DNA from: Halobacteriales archaeon YIM A00013
GTDB lineage: Archaea > Halobacteriota > Halobacteria > Halobacteriales > Haloarculaceae
Assembly: GCA_025041195.1 (NCBI GenBank)
Contig: JAKCFM010000001.1
Location: 124,001 to 188,000 of the forward strand
DNA: 64,000 nucleotides
Direction of reading: 5' to 3'
The translations under genes were made by a program, and so were the position numbers. This document shows positions 43,401 to 51,730 of the stretch, piece after piece; positions within the stretch are counted from its first letter, which is position 1; every line of letters starts with the position of its first letter. The notes under the pieces are model-generated. The model did no database searches and was not told the DNA's origin. It saw only the letters and a program-made list of their open reading frames with translations.

Positions 43401-43402
43401 AC

Positions 43403-43777
43403 ATGGCTGCGTACACAGGATTCACCGATCTAAACGCACCGAAGCGAGATCTACTAACCGTCCTTTCGCACGGAGAGCCGGTGAAAGAGGCGGAAATTGG
43501 GACCAATCTCGAAGAAGAGACAGGGAAAGTTGTGAGCTACGCTCGCATCTACGACCAGCTCAAAGCGCTCGAAGAACGGGGATTCGTCGTCCAACGAACG
43601 GGCGACTGGGTCACCTATCAGATCACACCGCTCGGCCGAGCTGTCGTACAGGAATACTACAATTTACTTTGGGATTTTCTTGGTGAACCCGATCAGAAGG
43701 GTAGCGAGTTCGGTCTTGTGTATTCCGGTGGCGGAGCATGCCGATCGATTCCACCAGGAGGATCAGACGATGACTAA
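43403..43777 (+). CDS. PadR-like winged-helix regulator
   Basis: This 124-aa protein has a PadR-type wHTH: LLTVLSHGEPVKEAEIGTNL, RIYDQLKALEERGFVVQRTG and the wing DWVTYQITPLGRAVVQEYY. A short polar C-terminal tail (GGGACRSIPPGGSDDD) follows. It starts 2 bp after the TFB stop and its end overlaps the next gene by 8 bp, so it belongs to the TFB operon. It could regulate the operon or act with the TFB on accessory promoters. Confidence 0.82.
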   Translation: MAAYTGFTDLNAPKRDLLTVLSHGEPVKEAEIGTNLEEETGKVVSYARIYDQLKALEERGFVVQRTGDWVTYQITPLGRAVVQEYYNLLWDFLGEPDQKGSEFGLVYSGGGACRSIPPGGSDDD

Positions 43778-44006
43778 CCACAGCAACACAACGCAATTCG
43801 ACGAAACGCATCGCTGTCGAACGATTACGACCGACCATCGGATGGTTAGAACCTGCGAGTCAGTGTTTGGCGCTGCAGTCTGTCCCCACAACGGCTGCCG
43901 GACACCGCTCCATGGAGATTCATCCGAGTTTGTAAACACACCCTTTCGCTGTCTTGGATGCAACTGGATCGTCGTCATTGACAAGGAGGCCATCGATGGC
44001 CTGTGA
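43770..44006 (+). CDS. Small four-cysteine zinc protein
   Basis: A 78-aa protein, start overlapping the PadR-like gene by 8 bp and its end overlapping the next gene by 11 bp. Two cysteine groups, AVCPHNGC and RCLGC, and an extra Cys in VRTCESVFG could hold one zinc. Recurrent small zinc proteins in haloarchaea often lie in such overlapping operons. Function unknown; a role tied to the TFB is inferred from position only. Confidence 0.7.
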   Translation: MTNHSNTTQFDETHRCRTITTDHRMVRTCESVFGAAVCPHNGCRTPLHGDSSEFVNTPFRCLGCNWIVVIDKEAIDGL

Positions 44007-44355
44007 GCACGAGCCCCTACGCATCAGCATCGTCGAAACCTCCGGCACAACGGTCGAAATCGAGGCCGAGTGTCGTCACTGTGGGACACAACTATGGACA
44101 GCAGCAGAATTGATGGCCGTCGGTAACTACTCCGTCGGAGATCAATTTGAAGGTCCAGAGGGACGCCGCTGGACGATCCTCAATCCTAGGACACCAGGTC
44201 AGGCTGGATCAGCAGGATTAAAAATCGAACAGCTCCGTGATCCGCTCCAGGATCGGGCTGTCGGTGTCCATCTGAGAGCGAACGACGGCGATGAGCAGTG
44301 GTTTCAGCAAGCTCAATTTGAGTCCATCGTTGGTGACATCCTGGTGGAACTCTGA
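43996..44355 (+). CDS. Zinc protein of a repeated accessory family (intact copy)
   Basis: A 119-aa protein starting MACEHEPLRISIVETSGTT. Cys3/His5 with CRHC near residue 31 could bind one metal. The conserved core is VEIEAECRHCGTQLW, then GDQFEGPEGRRWTILN, GLKIEQLRDP and VGVHLRANDGDEQWF with FESIVGDIL at the end. The same core recurs in the gene at the right edge of the window (63688-64000) and in the fragment at 29971-30106. It overlaps its upstream neighbour and is followed at once by a broken zinc-ribbon reading frame. Unknown function. Confidence 0.75.
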   Translation: MACEHEPLRISIVETSGTTVEIEAECRHCGTQLWTAAELMAVGNYSVGDQFEGPEGRRWTILNPRTPGQAGSAGLKIEQLRDPLQDRAVGVHLRANDGDEQWFQQAQFESIVGDILVEL

Positions 44356-44631
44356 CGAGTCCGAACTGTGATCACCAGTTCGAGGTGGAGGATGTCCTCA
44401 AAATTCGACAACGCGGCCCTCAAACAACTGAAGCCTCGTGTCGGCGGTCTCAACCATGTTTCCCAGGGCGATTCCACAAGAACGTATCCACCGTCCGCCA
44501 CAACCCAAGGGTCGAGCGTTCGTTACCGTCCAAGACGGCTTAGGATCGGACAACTGCGCCTCGAAGGCGGCGTCTGCTATCAGTTTCGAGAGATACCAGA
44601 CGGTACCGTCAAGGAACTGCACGGCGACTGA
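44355..44631 (+). pseudogene. Zinc-ribbon companion gene, broken by two frameshifts
   Basis: Three frames in sequence reproduce one protein. The first gives PNCDHQFEVEDVLKIRQRGP and QTTEASCRR. About position 44440 it passes to STMFPRAIPQERIHRPPQPK with GRAFVTVQDG. From about 44530 a third frame gives RIGQLRLEGGVCYQFREIPD and a stop at 44629-44631. The order and wording match the frame at 63238-63690 (CPDCEYPFNLTDALRIRQRG ... MFHQSIPPNLIDRPPQPQGR ... ). Each shift equals one missing base. No ATG or GTG opens the first part, and the frame begins inside the stop region of the upstream gene. Confidence 0.75.
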
Positions 44632-44711
44632 TAGTTGTCTTCCGCGATTCTTCTTGAAATTATTGATAAAAAATAAATCATATTTATGTGCAGTCGGAGC
44701 TAACAGAGAGC

Positions 44712-45402
44712 ATGTTCGAGCCAGTGGCATGCGCTCCCGATCTACCAAGCGAGTCAAAGGACTTGCTAAGCGACTTTCTGAGCCGATTTAGCGATACGGA
44801 GGTCATGGATTCCATGCCGGCATTGGTTTTCGTTGATGTGTTGGCTGGAGAAAAACCAGCGATGATTTTCCAGCCCAACGAGAATCAATTTCCCAACCAT
44901 CGCTTTGCGCCACACCAGGGGCTTGCTGATCTCTGTGATCAGCTTGGATTACACGTGTCGTTCCGTGCTGGCACGAATTTCGTTTTTGTTGCTGCCAGTC
45001 GTGGACGCCTTGATCTCGTCCCAACCAATGGCCGTCGCAAACGGTCACGAGGATGGGCCAAGCGCCTTGGCGTGATCCTCGGTTATCCTCCGTCAGCGGT
45101 GCAGACCTTCATGAATCAGGACCAGCCATGGACAGAACCAGCCATGGACAGAACCAGCTGATCACGTTCGGGATGGCCATTTCACACCCGAAGAGATTGC
45201 TGATGTGGGGTTTGTTCCATATCGTATGGATGATTCCGTGCAAGGCTACGAACGGGCGATTCGACGCGGTCAGCGCGCACGTGCAAGGTATGAAAAGCTC
45301 GCGGAGGAATGGGACTTGCCGCAGCTCGCCGAATGTGTCGAACAGCAGCGCGAAAAATTTGTTGAGAATGCGACTCCCAAAGTCGTACCTGCAGATGACT
45401 AA
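44712..45402 (+). pseudogene. Unknown gene split by a 16-bp tandem duplication
   Basis: The first part reads MFEPVACAPDLPSESKDLLS ... RGWAKRLGVILGYPPSAVQT and stops at 45159-45161. With one copy of the repeat AGCCATGGACAGAACC removed, the frame continues as QPWTEPADHVRDGHFTPEEI and then ADVGFVPYRMDDSVQGYERA to a TAA at 45400-45402, giving 224 residues. The duplication (45124-45139, 45140-45155) therefore causes the break. The C-terminal helical part (ARARYEKLAEEWDLPQLAEC) looks well preserved. As it stands, only a 149-aa product ending MDRTS can be made. Family unknown. Confidence 0.8.
45124..45155. repeat. Perfect 16-bp tandem duplication
   Basis: AGCCATGGACAGAACC occurs twice in direct succession inside the gene at 44712-45402. 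16 is not a multiple of three, so the second copy shifts the frame by one. Precise loss of one copy would restore a single reading frame. Confidence 0.95.
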
Positions 45403-45548
45403 CCGTAGACGAACTGATTACAGCCCTCACTACGAGGGTTGCCATTCTCTCCAGGATCAATCTCCACGGTCCGTCCACAGTTTTGACAGGAAACTTTTTC
45501 CCATATTCCCAAAAATTGGCTGATAGGTAATAAATCATAGGTGAAACG
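45399..45548 (-). pseudogene. Possible small zinc-finger fragment
   Basis: A minus-strand frame of 50 codons reads LGIWEKVSCQNCGRTVEIDP and GENGNPRSEGCNQFVYG before a TAG. Its CxxC and final Cys look like part of a zinc ribbon, but no start codon is available (the frame opens after a TAA). It may be a degenerate gene. Its stop overlaps the end of the split gene. Confidence 0.3.
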
Positions 45549-45960
45549 TTAGTGGACTCATATAGGTGAAAATGAAAATGATATATTCTGATTACAGCCC
45601 GAGTTCGGACATGAGATAGACACCGAAAAAGGCGGTAAAGACAGGCAAATGTCCTATCTGTGGGAAGCAAATACCTTTGGGGCCATCCATTTACCGCTAG
45701 ATCGAATCCAGATATAGTTACAAATCTATAATATATAAACTATTAGTAAATAAATTCACAGAAAGTTTGATTAGGTTTAACAGCCATCATACAGATGGCA
45801 GCGAGCCATTACCTTTGCACCTGTGGTAACACAGGTGCCGCTTCAAGATACACCGAGTAATAATTTTCATGGGCAGTTACTTCCTTCATTTCTTCGAAAA
45901 CTATACTCGAATTGATGCGTTTTTCACAACGAATTAGTGGTGTGGGGGGCCACGGGCTGT
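45403..45960. other. AT-rich tail of the accessory region
   Basis: 558 bp without an intact gene. It holds the zinc-finger fragment above, a short plus-strand frame ending KTGKCPICGKQIPLGPSIYR that also lacks a start, a hairpin at 45817-45838 and an AT-rich tract near 45720-45770. It seems to be the boundary between the accessory region and the core ABC exporter genes. Confidence 0.5.
45817..45838. repeat. 8-bp perfect hairpin
   Basis: GCACCTGT (45817-45824) pairs with ACAGGTGC (45831-45838) around GGTAAC. There is no following T tract. It lies about 120 bp upstream of the ABC transporter start, near the island boundary. Confidence 0.6.
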
Positions 45961-46953
45961 ATGGCAGCGATCTCCGCAACCGATGTCGAGCTGGTGTACG
46001 CTGATGGCACCCGCGCCGTCAGGGGAGTGTCACTCGAAATTCCGGAGGGTGAGTTCTTTGGCTTTCTCGGTGCCAACGGTGCGGGCAAAACGACGATGAT
46101 CAAAACGCTGGTGACGTTATTGCGTCCCACCAGCGGGACGATCACCGTCAACGGCTACGATGTCACCGACCAACCACGAGCGGTCCGCAGTTCAATCGGT
46201 TATATGGCACAGGAGACTAGCATCGACGAAGAGTTGACCGCACGAGAGAACATTCGATTCGCGTGTGATGCCTACGGCGTTCGGTCGGCTGATCGCTCCG
46301 AGCGAATCGACACACTGCTCGATCTCGTCGATCTCCAGGAAGAAGCCGATGCGCTCGCAAAGAGCTTCTCAGGAGGGATGAAAAAACGCCTCGACGTGGC
46401 GACCGCGCTGGTCCACCAGCCCCCGGTGGTGTTTCTGGACGAACCGACGACGGGCCTCGATCCGGAGGCCAGAAACCGCCTCTGGGACTACTTCCGGACG
46501 ATCAACGATGACGGCACGACCGTCTTTCTGACAACGCAGTATCTTGAGGAGGCAGACCAGCTCTGCGATCGAATCTCGGTCATCCGCGATGGCACTATTG
46601 TCGCGGATGGCTCACCAGCAGCGCTGAAATCGGCGGTTGGCGGCGACGTGATTGACATCACCCTCGCAGAACCGACGCCGGAAACGATCCAGCGCGCCAG
46701 GGCGACAATCGACGCGATCGAAGAGACGGACCTCTCGGTCGAACCGACCGAATCGGGGATCGCTGTCACTGCTTCGAACGCGCACGCACTCGGCCCTGAG
46801 CTGATCACGACGCTGGCAGAATCGTTCGAAATCGCCGGCTTTCAGACCAGATCTCCGACGCTCGACGACGTCTTTCTCGCGCTCACTGATGAATCGAACG
46901 ACCACGGTGACACGAACAGCGACGCGCGATTGGACCTGGAGGCCGACCAATGA
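45961..46953 (+). CDS. ABC transporter ATP-binding protein, DrrA-like
   Basis: This 330-aa ATPase has Walker A FLGANGAGKTTMIKTL, Q-loop YMAQETSIDEELT, signature KSFSGGMKKRLDVATAL and Walker B VVFLDEPTTGLDPEARN, then an H-loop (FLTTQYLEEADQL). A C-terminal extension of about 90 residues is as in daunorubicin-resistance DrrA proteins. It powers the ABC-2 permease encoded next, with a 4-bp overlap. Export of a lipid, drug or glycan is possible. The ATG at 45961 is chosen over a GTG at 45937. Confidence 0.93.
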   Translation: MAAISATDVELVYADGTRAVRGVSLEIPEGEFFGFLGANGAGKTTMIKTLVTLLRPTSGTITVNGYDVTDQPRAVRSSIGYMAQETSIDEELTARENIRFACDAYGVRSADRSERIDTLLDLVDLQEEADALAKSFSGGMKKRLDVATALVHQPPVVFLDEPTTGLDPEARNRLWDYFRTINDDGTTVFLTTQYLEEADQLCDRISVIRDGTIVADGSPAALKSAVGGDVIDITLAEPTPETIQRARATIDAIEETDLSVEPTESGIAVTASNAHALGPELITTLAESFEIAGFQTRSPTLDDVFLALTDESNDHGDTNSDARLDLEADQ

Positions 46954-47831
46954 GCACCCCGCCCGCTGGAACTCGAAACCGATTCGTCGTGGACTGCTGG
47001 ATCAACCTTGAGCGATGGCTCCGAAAAACCGTCCGAAATCCCTTCGTCGTGGTCTCTTCGCTGTTGAATCCGATCATCTTTCTCTGGCTGTTTACGGCCG
47101 TGTTCGGCTCGGTCACGGGCGACGCACTGACGAGCACACTCGGCGGGAACGTCAATTACATCACGTATCTCGTCCCAGCGATCGTCATCCAGACCGCCCT
47201 GATTGCCGCATCATCATCCGGGATTGGGCTGGTTGACGACATCGAGAGCGGAATGTTCGAGAAGGTGCTCGTCAGTCCGATGCGCCGATCGGCCGTCTTC
47301 CTCGGCAAAGCCCTCTCGGAGGTGTTGCGAATCGTCGTCCAGGTGACGATCGTGCTGGGGCTTGGCTACGTGTTGCTCTGGGCCGACACCGGCGGTGCGG
47401 TGGGAACGTACGTTGCGACTGGCTGGCTGGGCGTAGTTGGCATCTTTTTCATCAGCATCTGCTTTGCCGTCTGGTTTACGGCGCTGTCGAATCTGATGGC
47501 GCTGTGGACGCGTGATCAGGAGTCGACGATCATTGGCGCGAATTTGGTCCAGCTGCCGTTGCTGTTCGTTTCGAGCGCATTCTTGCCGCTTGCGGTGTTG
47601 CCGGGCTGGATTCAGACCGTCGCTCGCTTCAACCCGGTCACCTACGGGGTAGACGCGGTGCGGGCGCTCATGCTCGGCCAGGATCTGCTCACCGTCCTTT
47701 CAATCAACTGGTTCGGCGGCGTCTGGAACACGCTCGTGCCGGCGCTGGGCGTGCTCATCGGCCTCGATCTGGTGCTGGGTGGAATTGCTGTCTGGTCACT
47801 GAATCGCGCGACGAGCGCCGACGTGGAATAA
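46950..47831 (+). CDS. ABC-2 type permease, DrrB-like
   Basis: This 293-aa membrane protein has six helices and the ABC-2 signature region MFEKVLVSPMRRSAVFLGKA after the second helix, with LPLLFVSSAFLPLAVLPGWI and FNPVTYGVDAVRALMLG further on. It forms the membrane part of the exporter with the overlapping ATPase gene. The substrate is unknown. Confidence 0.92.
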   Translation: MSTPPAGTRNRFVVDCWINLERWLRKTVRNPFVVVSSLLNPIIFLWLFTAVFGSVTGDALTSTLGGNVNYITYLVPAIVIQTALIAASSSGIGLVDDIESGMFEKVLVSPMRRSAVFLGKALSEVLRIVVQVTIVLGLGYVLLWADTGGAVGTYVATGWLGVVGIFFISICFAVWFTALSNLMALWTRDQESTIIGANLVQLPLLFVSSAFLPLAVLPGWIQTVARFNPVTYGVDAVRALMLGQDLLTVLSINWFGGVWNTLVPALGVLIGLDLVLGGIAVWSLNRATSADVE

Positions 47832-47835
47832 CCAC

Positions 47836-48555
47836 TCAGCCGATCGTCTGATAGAGCGCAGCGAAGAGAATGGCGTTGTACAGCCCGTGGACGAACGCGG
47901 GAACGACGAGCGTTTCGGTGTACTCATAGAGCGATCCGAGCAAGAGTCCAAGGACGAACGTGGTGAGAATGTAGCTCCCCACGCCGGCCGGACTGTTCGC
48001 GATGATCGCAGGGATGTGCATCAACCCGAACAGCAGACTCGCCAGTACAATCGCCGCTGTTGCTCCGAACGATTCACGGAGTCGACCCTGGACGCAGCCT
48101 CGAAACAGGAGCTCCTCGGATGGACCGATGAGAAAGAACGCAATCGGAATGAGCGCGAGCAACAGCTGGGGATTGCTCCGAGCGATCCGTTCGATCTGGT
48201 TCGTTCCCCCGGGGACGCCCAGTTCCATGAACAACCAGCCGAGCAGCTGTGCGAGCCCGAGTAGGGCGACCGTTCCGAGAACGATGAGACCGAGGTGTCG
48301 TATCGTTGGCCGACGAACCTTGAGCGAAACGCCACTGTAGCGACTGTACGCGACTGCCACGCCGATAAACACGACTGCCTGTGTGAGAAACTGCAAGACA
48401 TAGCTCGGCGCGCTGGTGAGGCCGATCTCGGCAACCCACAGCGCGCCGACCACCACCAGACCAACAACGTTCGTGAGAATCCACGTCACCACGATCAACC
48501 CGATAACGGCACCGAGTGCGCGGAGCAACTCTCCGTTCGAGCGATTACGCTGCAT
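47836..48555 (-). CDS. CPBP-family intramembrane metalloprotease
   Basis: This 239-aa membrane protein has about seven helices and the CPBP/Abi motifs: EELLFRGCVQGRLRE (EExxxR), FGLMHIP (FxxxH) and a final FVHGLYNAILF. Members cleave within membranes or act in prenylated-peptide processing and stress signalling. It converges with the ABC-2 permease 4 bp apart, so it is a neighbour but not in the same operon. Confidence 0.9.
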   Translation of the reverse strand: MQRNRSNGELLRALGAVIGLIVVTWILTNVVGLVVVGALWVAEIGLTSAPSYVLQFLTQAVVFIGVAVAYSRYSGVSLKVRRPTIRHLGLIVLGTVALLGLAQLLGWLFMELGVPGGTNQIERIARSNPQLLLALIPIAFFLIGPSEELLFRGCVQGRLRESFGATAAIVLASLLFGLMHIPAIIANSPAGVGSYILTTFVLGLLLGSLYEYTETLVVPAFVHGLYNAILFAALYQTIG

Positions 48556-48667
48556 GTCCGACGAGATTCGCCTGCCAGGTGAATATCTCCACCGGTGGTC
48601 TGGCCCAGGCTAATCGCCGAGATCCCGTTCGTCTTGGAGGTGCATACTTACCAGTAGAGCGTTAAGT

Positions 48668-49297
48668 ATGGGTATGACCTTCACCGATCGGACGGACGCC
48701 GGCACCCAGCTCGCTCGGGCGCTCAAAGCGCAATCGATCGACGGTGATGTCGTCTGTGCGATTCCCCGGGGTGGGCTTCCGCTCGGCCGTCAGGTGGCGG
48801 ATTCACTCGAACGGCCGCTTGATGTGGTGGTGGCCACAAAAATCGGCGCGCCTCACAATCCCGAATACGCGATTGGAGCGGTGGCAAGCGATGGGAGCCT
48901 CTGGCTGAACGACGAGGCGATCGAATCACTCGGTGTCGATGATGCGTATATCGATTCGAAGACCGAAGAGCTGGCTGGGGCTGCGCGTGAGAAGGCACGG
49001 CGGTATCGCGGCACGGAGGTGCCACGATCGTTTACCGGGAAGTCTGTGGTTCTCGTTGATGATGGGATCGCAACCGGGGCGACGGTTCGTGCGTGTCTCA
49101 AACGGCTCGTCAACGACGACGTCTCGCGGGTTACACTCGCCGTTCCGGTCGGTTCGCCCCGGTCGATCGCTGCAATCGAGGCCGACTTTGAGGCCGTCGT
49201 CTGTCTCGAAACTCCCGACTCCTTCAGGGCTGTCGGCCAGTTTTACGACCAGTTCGAGCAGGTAAGCGACGAACGGGCGATGTCCTATCTGGACTAG
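48668..49297 (+). CDS. Phosphoribosyltransferase-domain protein
   Basis: This 209-aa type I PRTase has the PRPP-binding loop VVLVDDGIATGATVRACLK at about residues 119-137 and an N-terminal VCAIPRGGLPLGRQVADSL. The NPEYAIGAVASDGSLWLNDE stretch is typical of the broad erythromycin-esterase-linked/ComF-like PRTase group seen in archaea. It could act in nucleotide salvage or be a regulator. An alternative ATG lies two codons in (48674). Its 3' end overlaps the convergent rtcB gene by 4 bp. Confidence 0.85.
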   Translation: MGMTFTDRTDAGTQLARALKAQSIDGDVVCAIPRGGLPLGRQVADSLERPLDVVVATKIGAPHNPEYAIGAVASDGSLWLNDEAIESLGVDDAYIDSKTEELAGAAREKARRYRGTEVPRSFTGKSVVLVDDGIATGATVRACLKRLVNDDVSRVTLAVPVGSPRSIAAIEADFEAVVCLETPDSFRAVGQFYDQFEQVSDERAMSYLD

Positions 49298-50754
49298 CCC
49301 TTCACGTTGCAGACGGGAAACAGCCGGGCCACTGGCGTTCCGATCCCCAGTGACTCGGACACCGCCACCACGTCGTCAATATCTTTGTAGACGCCTGGCG
49401 CCTCCTCTGCGATCGTCGCGCCGCTATCAGCCTTGACGAACACCTGATTTTCCTGTTCGAGCTCGTCTTGCACGTCGCCGCCCCAGTACTCCTGTTTGGC
49501 CTGCGTGCGACTCATGATCCGCCCGGCACCGTGGGCGGTCGAGCCGAACGTCTGGAGTGAACCACCAGCGCTGCCACAGAGGACGTAGCTTCCGGTGCCC
49601 ATGCTGCCAGGGATCAACACCGGTTGGCCGACGGACTGATAGGCAGCTGGGATTTCGTCTCGACCGGCCGGGAATGCACGCGTCGAGCCCTTCCGGTGAA
49701 CGAACAGCTCCCGTTCTTCGCCATCGACCGTGTGGGGCTCGAGTTTCGCGCTGTTGTGTGCCACATCGTACAACAGCTCAATCTCCATCGCTTCCCAACT
49801 CCGCTCGAAGACGGATTCGAACACGCGCCGGGTTTCGTGCGCAATCACCTGTCGGTTCACCCACGCGAAGTTGATTGCCGCACACATCGCCCCGTAATAC
49901 TCGCGCGCGAGTCGGCTGTCGGCCGGTGCGGCTGCTAGCTCGTCGTCAGGCAACTGCTCAAGGAGATCGGCGTGTTCGGTTTCGATCGCCTCCAGGTAAT
50001 CAGTGCAGACCTGGTGGCCGAGCCCTCGACTACCGGTGTGAATCAACACGACGATCTGGTCGGTTGTCAGCCCAAACTGCTCGGCAATCGACGGATCGAA
50101 CACGTCGGTCACTCGCTGGACCTCCAGGAAATGATTGCCACTGCCAAGACTCCCGACCTGCTTTTTCCCCCGGTTTGTAGCGGTCTGAGAGACTGCGGAT
50201 GGATCGGCATCTTCGCGCCGACCGTGATCTTCACAGTGAGCCAGATCAGCGTCCACGCCGTAGCCTTCGTCGATTGCCCACTCGACACCCCGCTCAAGCA
50301 CCGCCTCGATATCGACCGCACCAGCGTCGATCACGCCACCACTCCCAAGCCCGCACGGAATCGCCTCGAACAACGAGTCGACGAGCTCGCGCTCGTTGCC
50401 CTGTAGATCATCATACGTGAGATTCGTCCGCAGCAATCGAACGCCACAGTTGATGTCGTAGCCGACGGCGCCCGGCGAAATACAGCCCTGTTCGGCGTCG
50501 ATGGCAGCCACACCACCGACTGGAAAGCCATACCCCTGATGGCCGTCGGGCATGCACAGGGCGTGGGTCTGTATGCCGGGGAGCTCAGTCGTGTTTCGCA
50601 GTTGCTGTAGCGTCCGGTCGTCGCTGATCTCATCGAGCAACGACTCGTTTGCCAGCACGCGCGCCGGCACGTTCATCGAGCCCGTCTGCGGAAGCTCCCA
50701 GACGTGCTCTCGCACCTGTTCGAGCGTGAATTCGCCTGTTTCGTAGGTGCGCAT
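49294..50754 (-). CDS. rtcB: RNA-splicing ligase RtcB
   Basis: This 486-aa protein is the archaeal tRNA ligase, which joins 2',3'-cyclic phosphate and 5'-OH ends using GTP and manganese after tRNA intron removal. Typical motifs are seen: MPDGHQGYGFPVGGVAA, GAVGYDINCGVRLL (with the Cys/Asp metal ligands), GSLGSGNHFLEVQ, HTGSRGLGHQVC and PGSMGTGSYVLCG. It also has AHGAGRIMSRTQAK with the guanylated His. The length is normal and no intein is present. It stands alone. Confidence 0.97.
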   Translation of the reverse strand: MRTYETGEFTLEQVREHVWELPQTGSMNVPARVLANESLLDEISDDRTLQQLRNTTELPGIQTHALCMPDGHQGYGFPVGGVAAIDAEQGCISPGAVGYDINCGVRLLRTNLTYDDLQGNERELVDSLFEAIPCGLGSGGVIDAGAVDIEAVLERGVEWAIDEGYGVDADLAHCEDHGRREDADPSAVSQTATNRGKKQVGSLGSGNHFLEVQRVTDVFDPSIAEQFGLTTDQIVVLIHTGSRGLGHQVCTDYLEAIETEHADLLEQLPDDELAAAPADSRLAREYYGAMCAAINFAWVNRQVIAHETRRVFESVFERSWEAMEIELLYDVAHNSAKLEPHTVDGEERELFVHRKGSTRAFPAGRDEIPAAYQSVGQPVLIPGSMGTGSYVLCGSAGGSLQTFGSTAHGAGRIMSRTQAKQEYWGGDVQDELEQENQVFVKADSGATIAEEAPGVYKDIDDVVAVSESLGIGTPVARLFPVCNVKG

Positions 50755-50832
50755 TGGTGATCAGTTCACCTAGGCGTCCCATGCCAATATATCACAGGGT
50801 GCGTCTGCGAAGACGACGATGGCGCTCCCCGA

Positions 50833-51702
50833 TCACAACCACTCCGTGCACGTCTCGCACAGCCACTCCAGGAGGGCAGACACCGCAGCTGGGCCCGACA
50901 CCTGAAAATCAGCAAGCGTTTCTGCAGCACCGACATGCACCCCGATTCCAGCCCTCCTGGTGACGCTAAAGGCGTCCTCGTCGGTCGTGTCGTCTCCAAT
51001 GAACAAGGGAAACACACTGGCCGTTTCCTCGTCGATGAACTGACTGAGTGCCCTGCCTTTGTCCCAGTCGATCGGGGGTCGTAACTCGATCACGTTGTGG
51101 CCGGTCGTTAGTCTGAGCGTCCCGTCGCCGGTAGTGGCATCGCTGACGACCTGGTCGATGAGTTGACACAGCTGGTCGGGTTCGTAGTTGTCCGTATCGA
51201 CAGAGCGGTAATGGATCGATGCGGTAATGCCCTTGTTCTCGATCTGCACGCCGTCGATTGAGGCCAGCTCTCGCGCAAGCATTCCACAGACCCGTCCGAT
51301 CGTTGACCGCACCGAATCCGGCGAGTTGAGCGGTGAATTCGCATCCATCTCAAGGCCGTGATTGCCCGCATACCGAATGCCATCGACATCGACACGCGAC
51401 CGTAGATCTGCGAGCTCACGACCACTGATCACCGCAACGGTGAACTTCGGGTGAGCAACAAGTCGTTCGAGCAACTCGCGATTGCCCCGCCGCAGTGTGG
51501 CACGGGTGGGATCGTCAACGTGTGGGGCGAGCGTTCCATCAAAATCCAGCCCAACTAACAGCCGCTCAGCACCACTCGTTTCGAGACAGTGGCGAAATCG
51601 CTCTTTTCGGTTGCACAACAACGGAGCTGGCGTTGGCGTGGGAGCTGGCGTGCGGTTCGTTTGCGTCGCATCGGCAACACTGTCGTTCGTGGAGTTTGTC
51701 AT
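50833..51702 (-). CDS. otsB: Trehalose-6-phosphate phosphatase
   Basis: This 289-aa HAD-superfamily phosphatase has the nucleophile motif LVGLDFDGTLAPHVDDP, motif II VAVISGRELADL, a long YAGNHGLEMD segment and motif IV FPLFIGDDTTDEDAF. It removes phosphate from trehalose-6-phosphate made by the gene just upstream (28 bp gap, same strand), giving the osmolyte trehalose. The first 35 residues are a low-complexity leader. Confidence 0.92.
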   Translation of the reverse strand: MTNSTNDSVADATQTNRTPAPTPTPAPLLCNRKERFRHCLETSGAERLLVGLDFDGTLAPHVDDPTRATLRRGNRELLERLVAHPKFTVAVISGRELADLRSRVDVDGIRYAGNHGLEMDANSPLNSPDSVRSTIGRVCGMLARELASIDGVQIENKGITASIHYRSVDTDNYEPDQLCQLIDQVVSDATTGDGTLRLTTGHNVIELRPPIDWDKGRALSQFIDEETASVFPLFIGDDTTDEDAFSVTRRAGIGVHVGAAETLADFQVSGPAAVSALLEWLCETCTEWL

Positions 51703-51730
51703 TTGAGTGAATGTCTCTTTGTCGGTGCGG

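Noticed and set aside
45540-45710. Plus-strand zinc protein ending in a CPICGK motif
   Set aside because: The frame has no start codon and is interrupted by TAG just upstream; listed only in the description of the gap.
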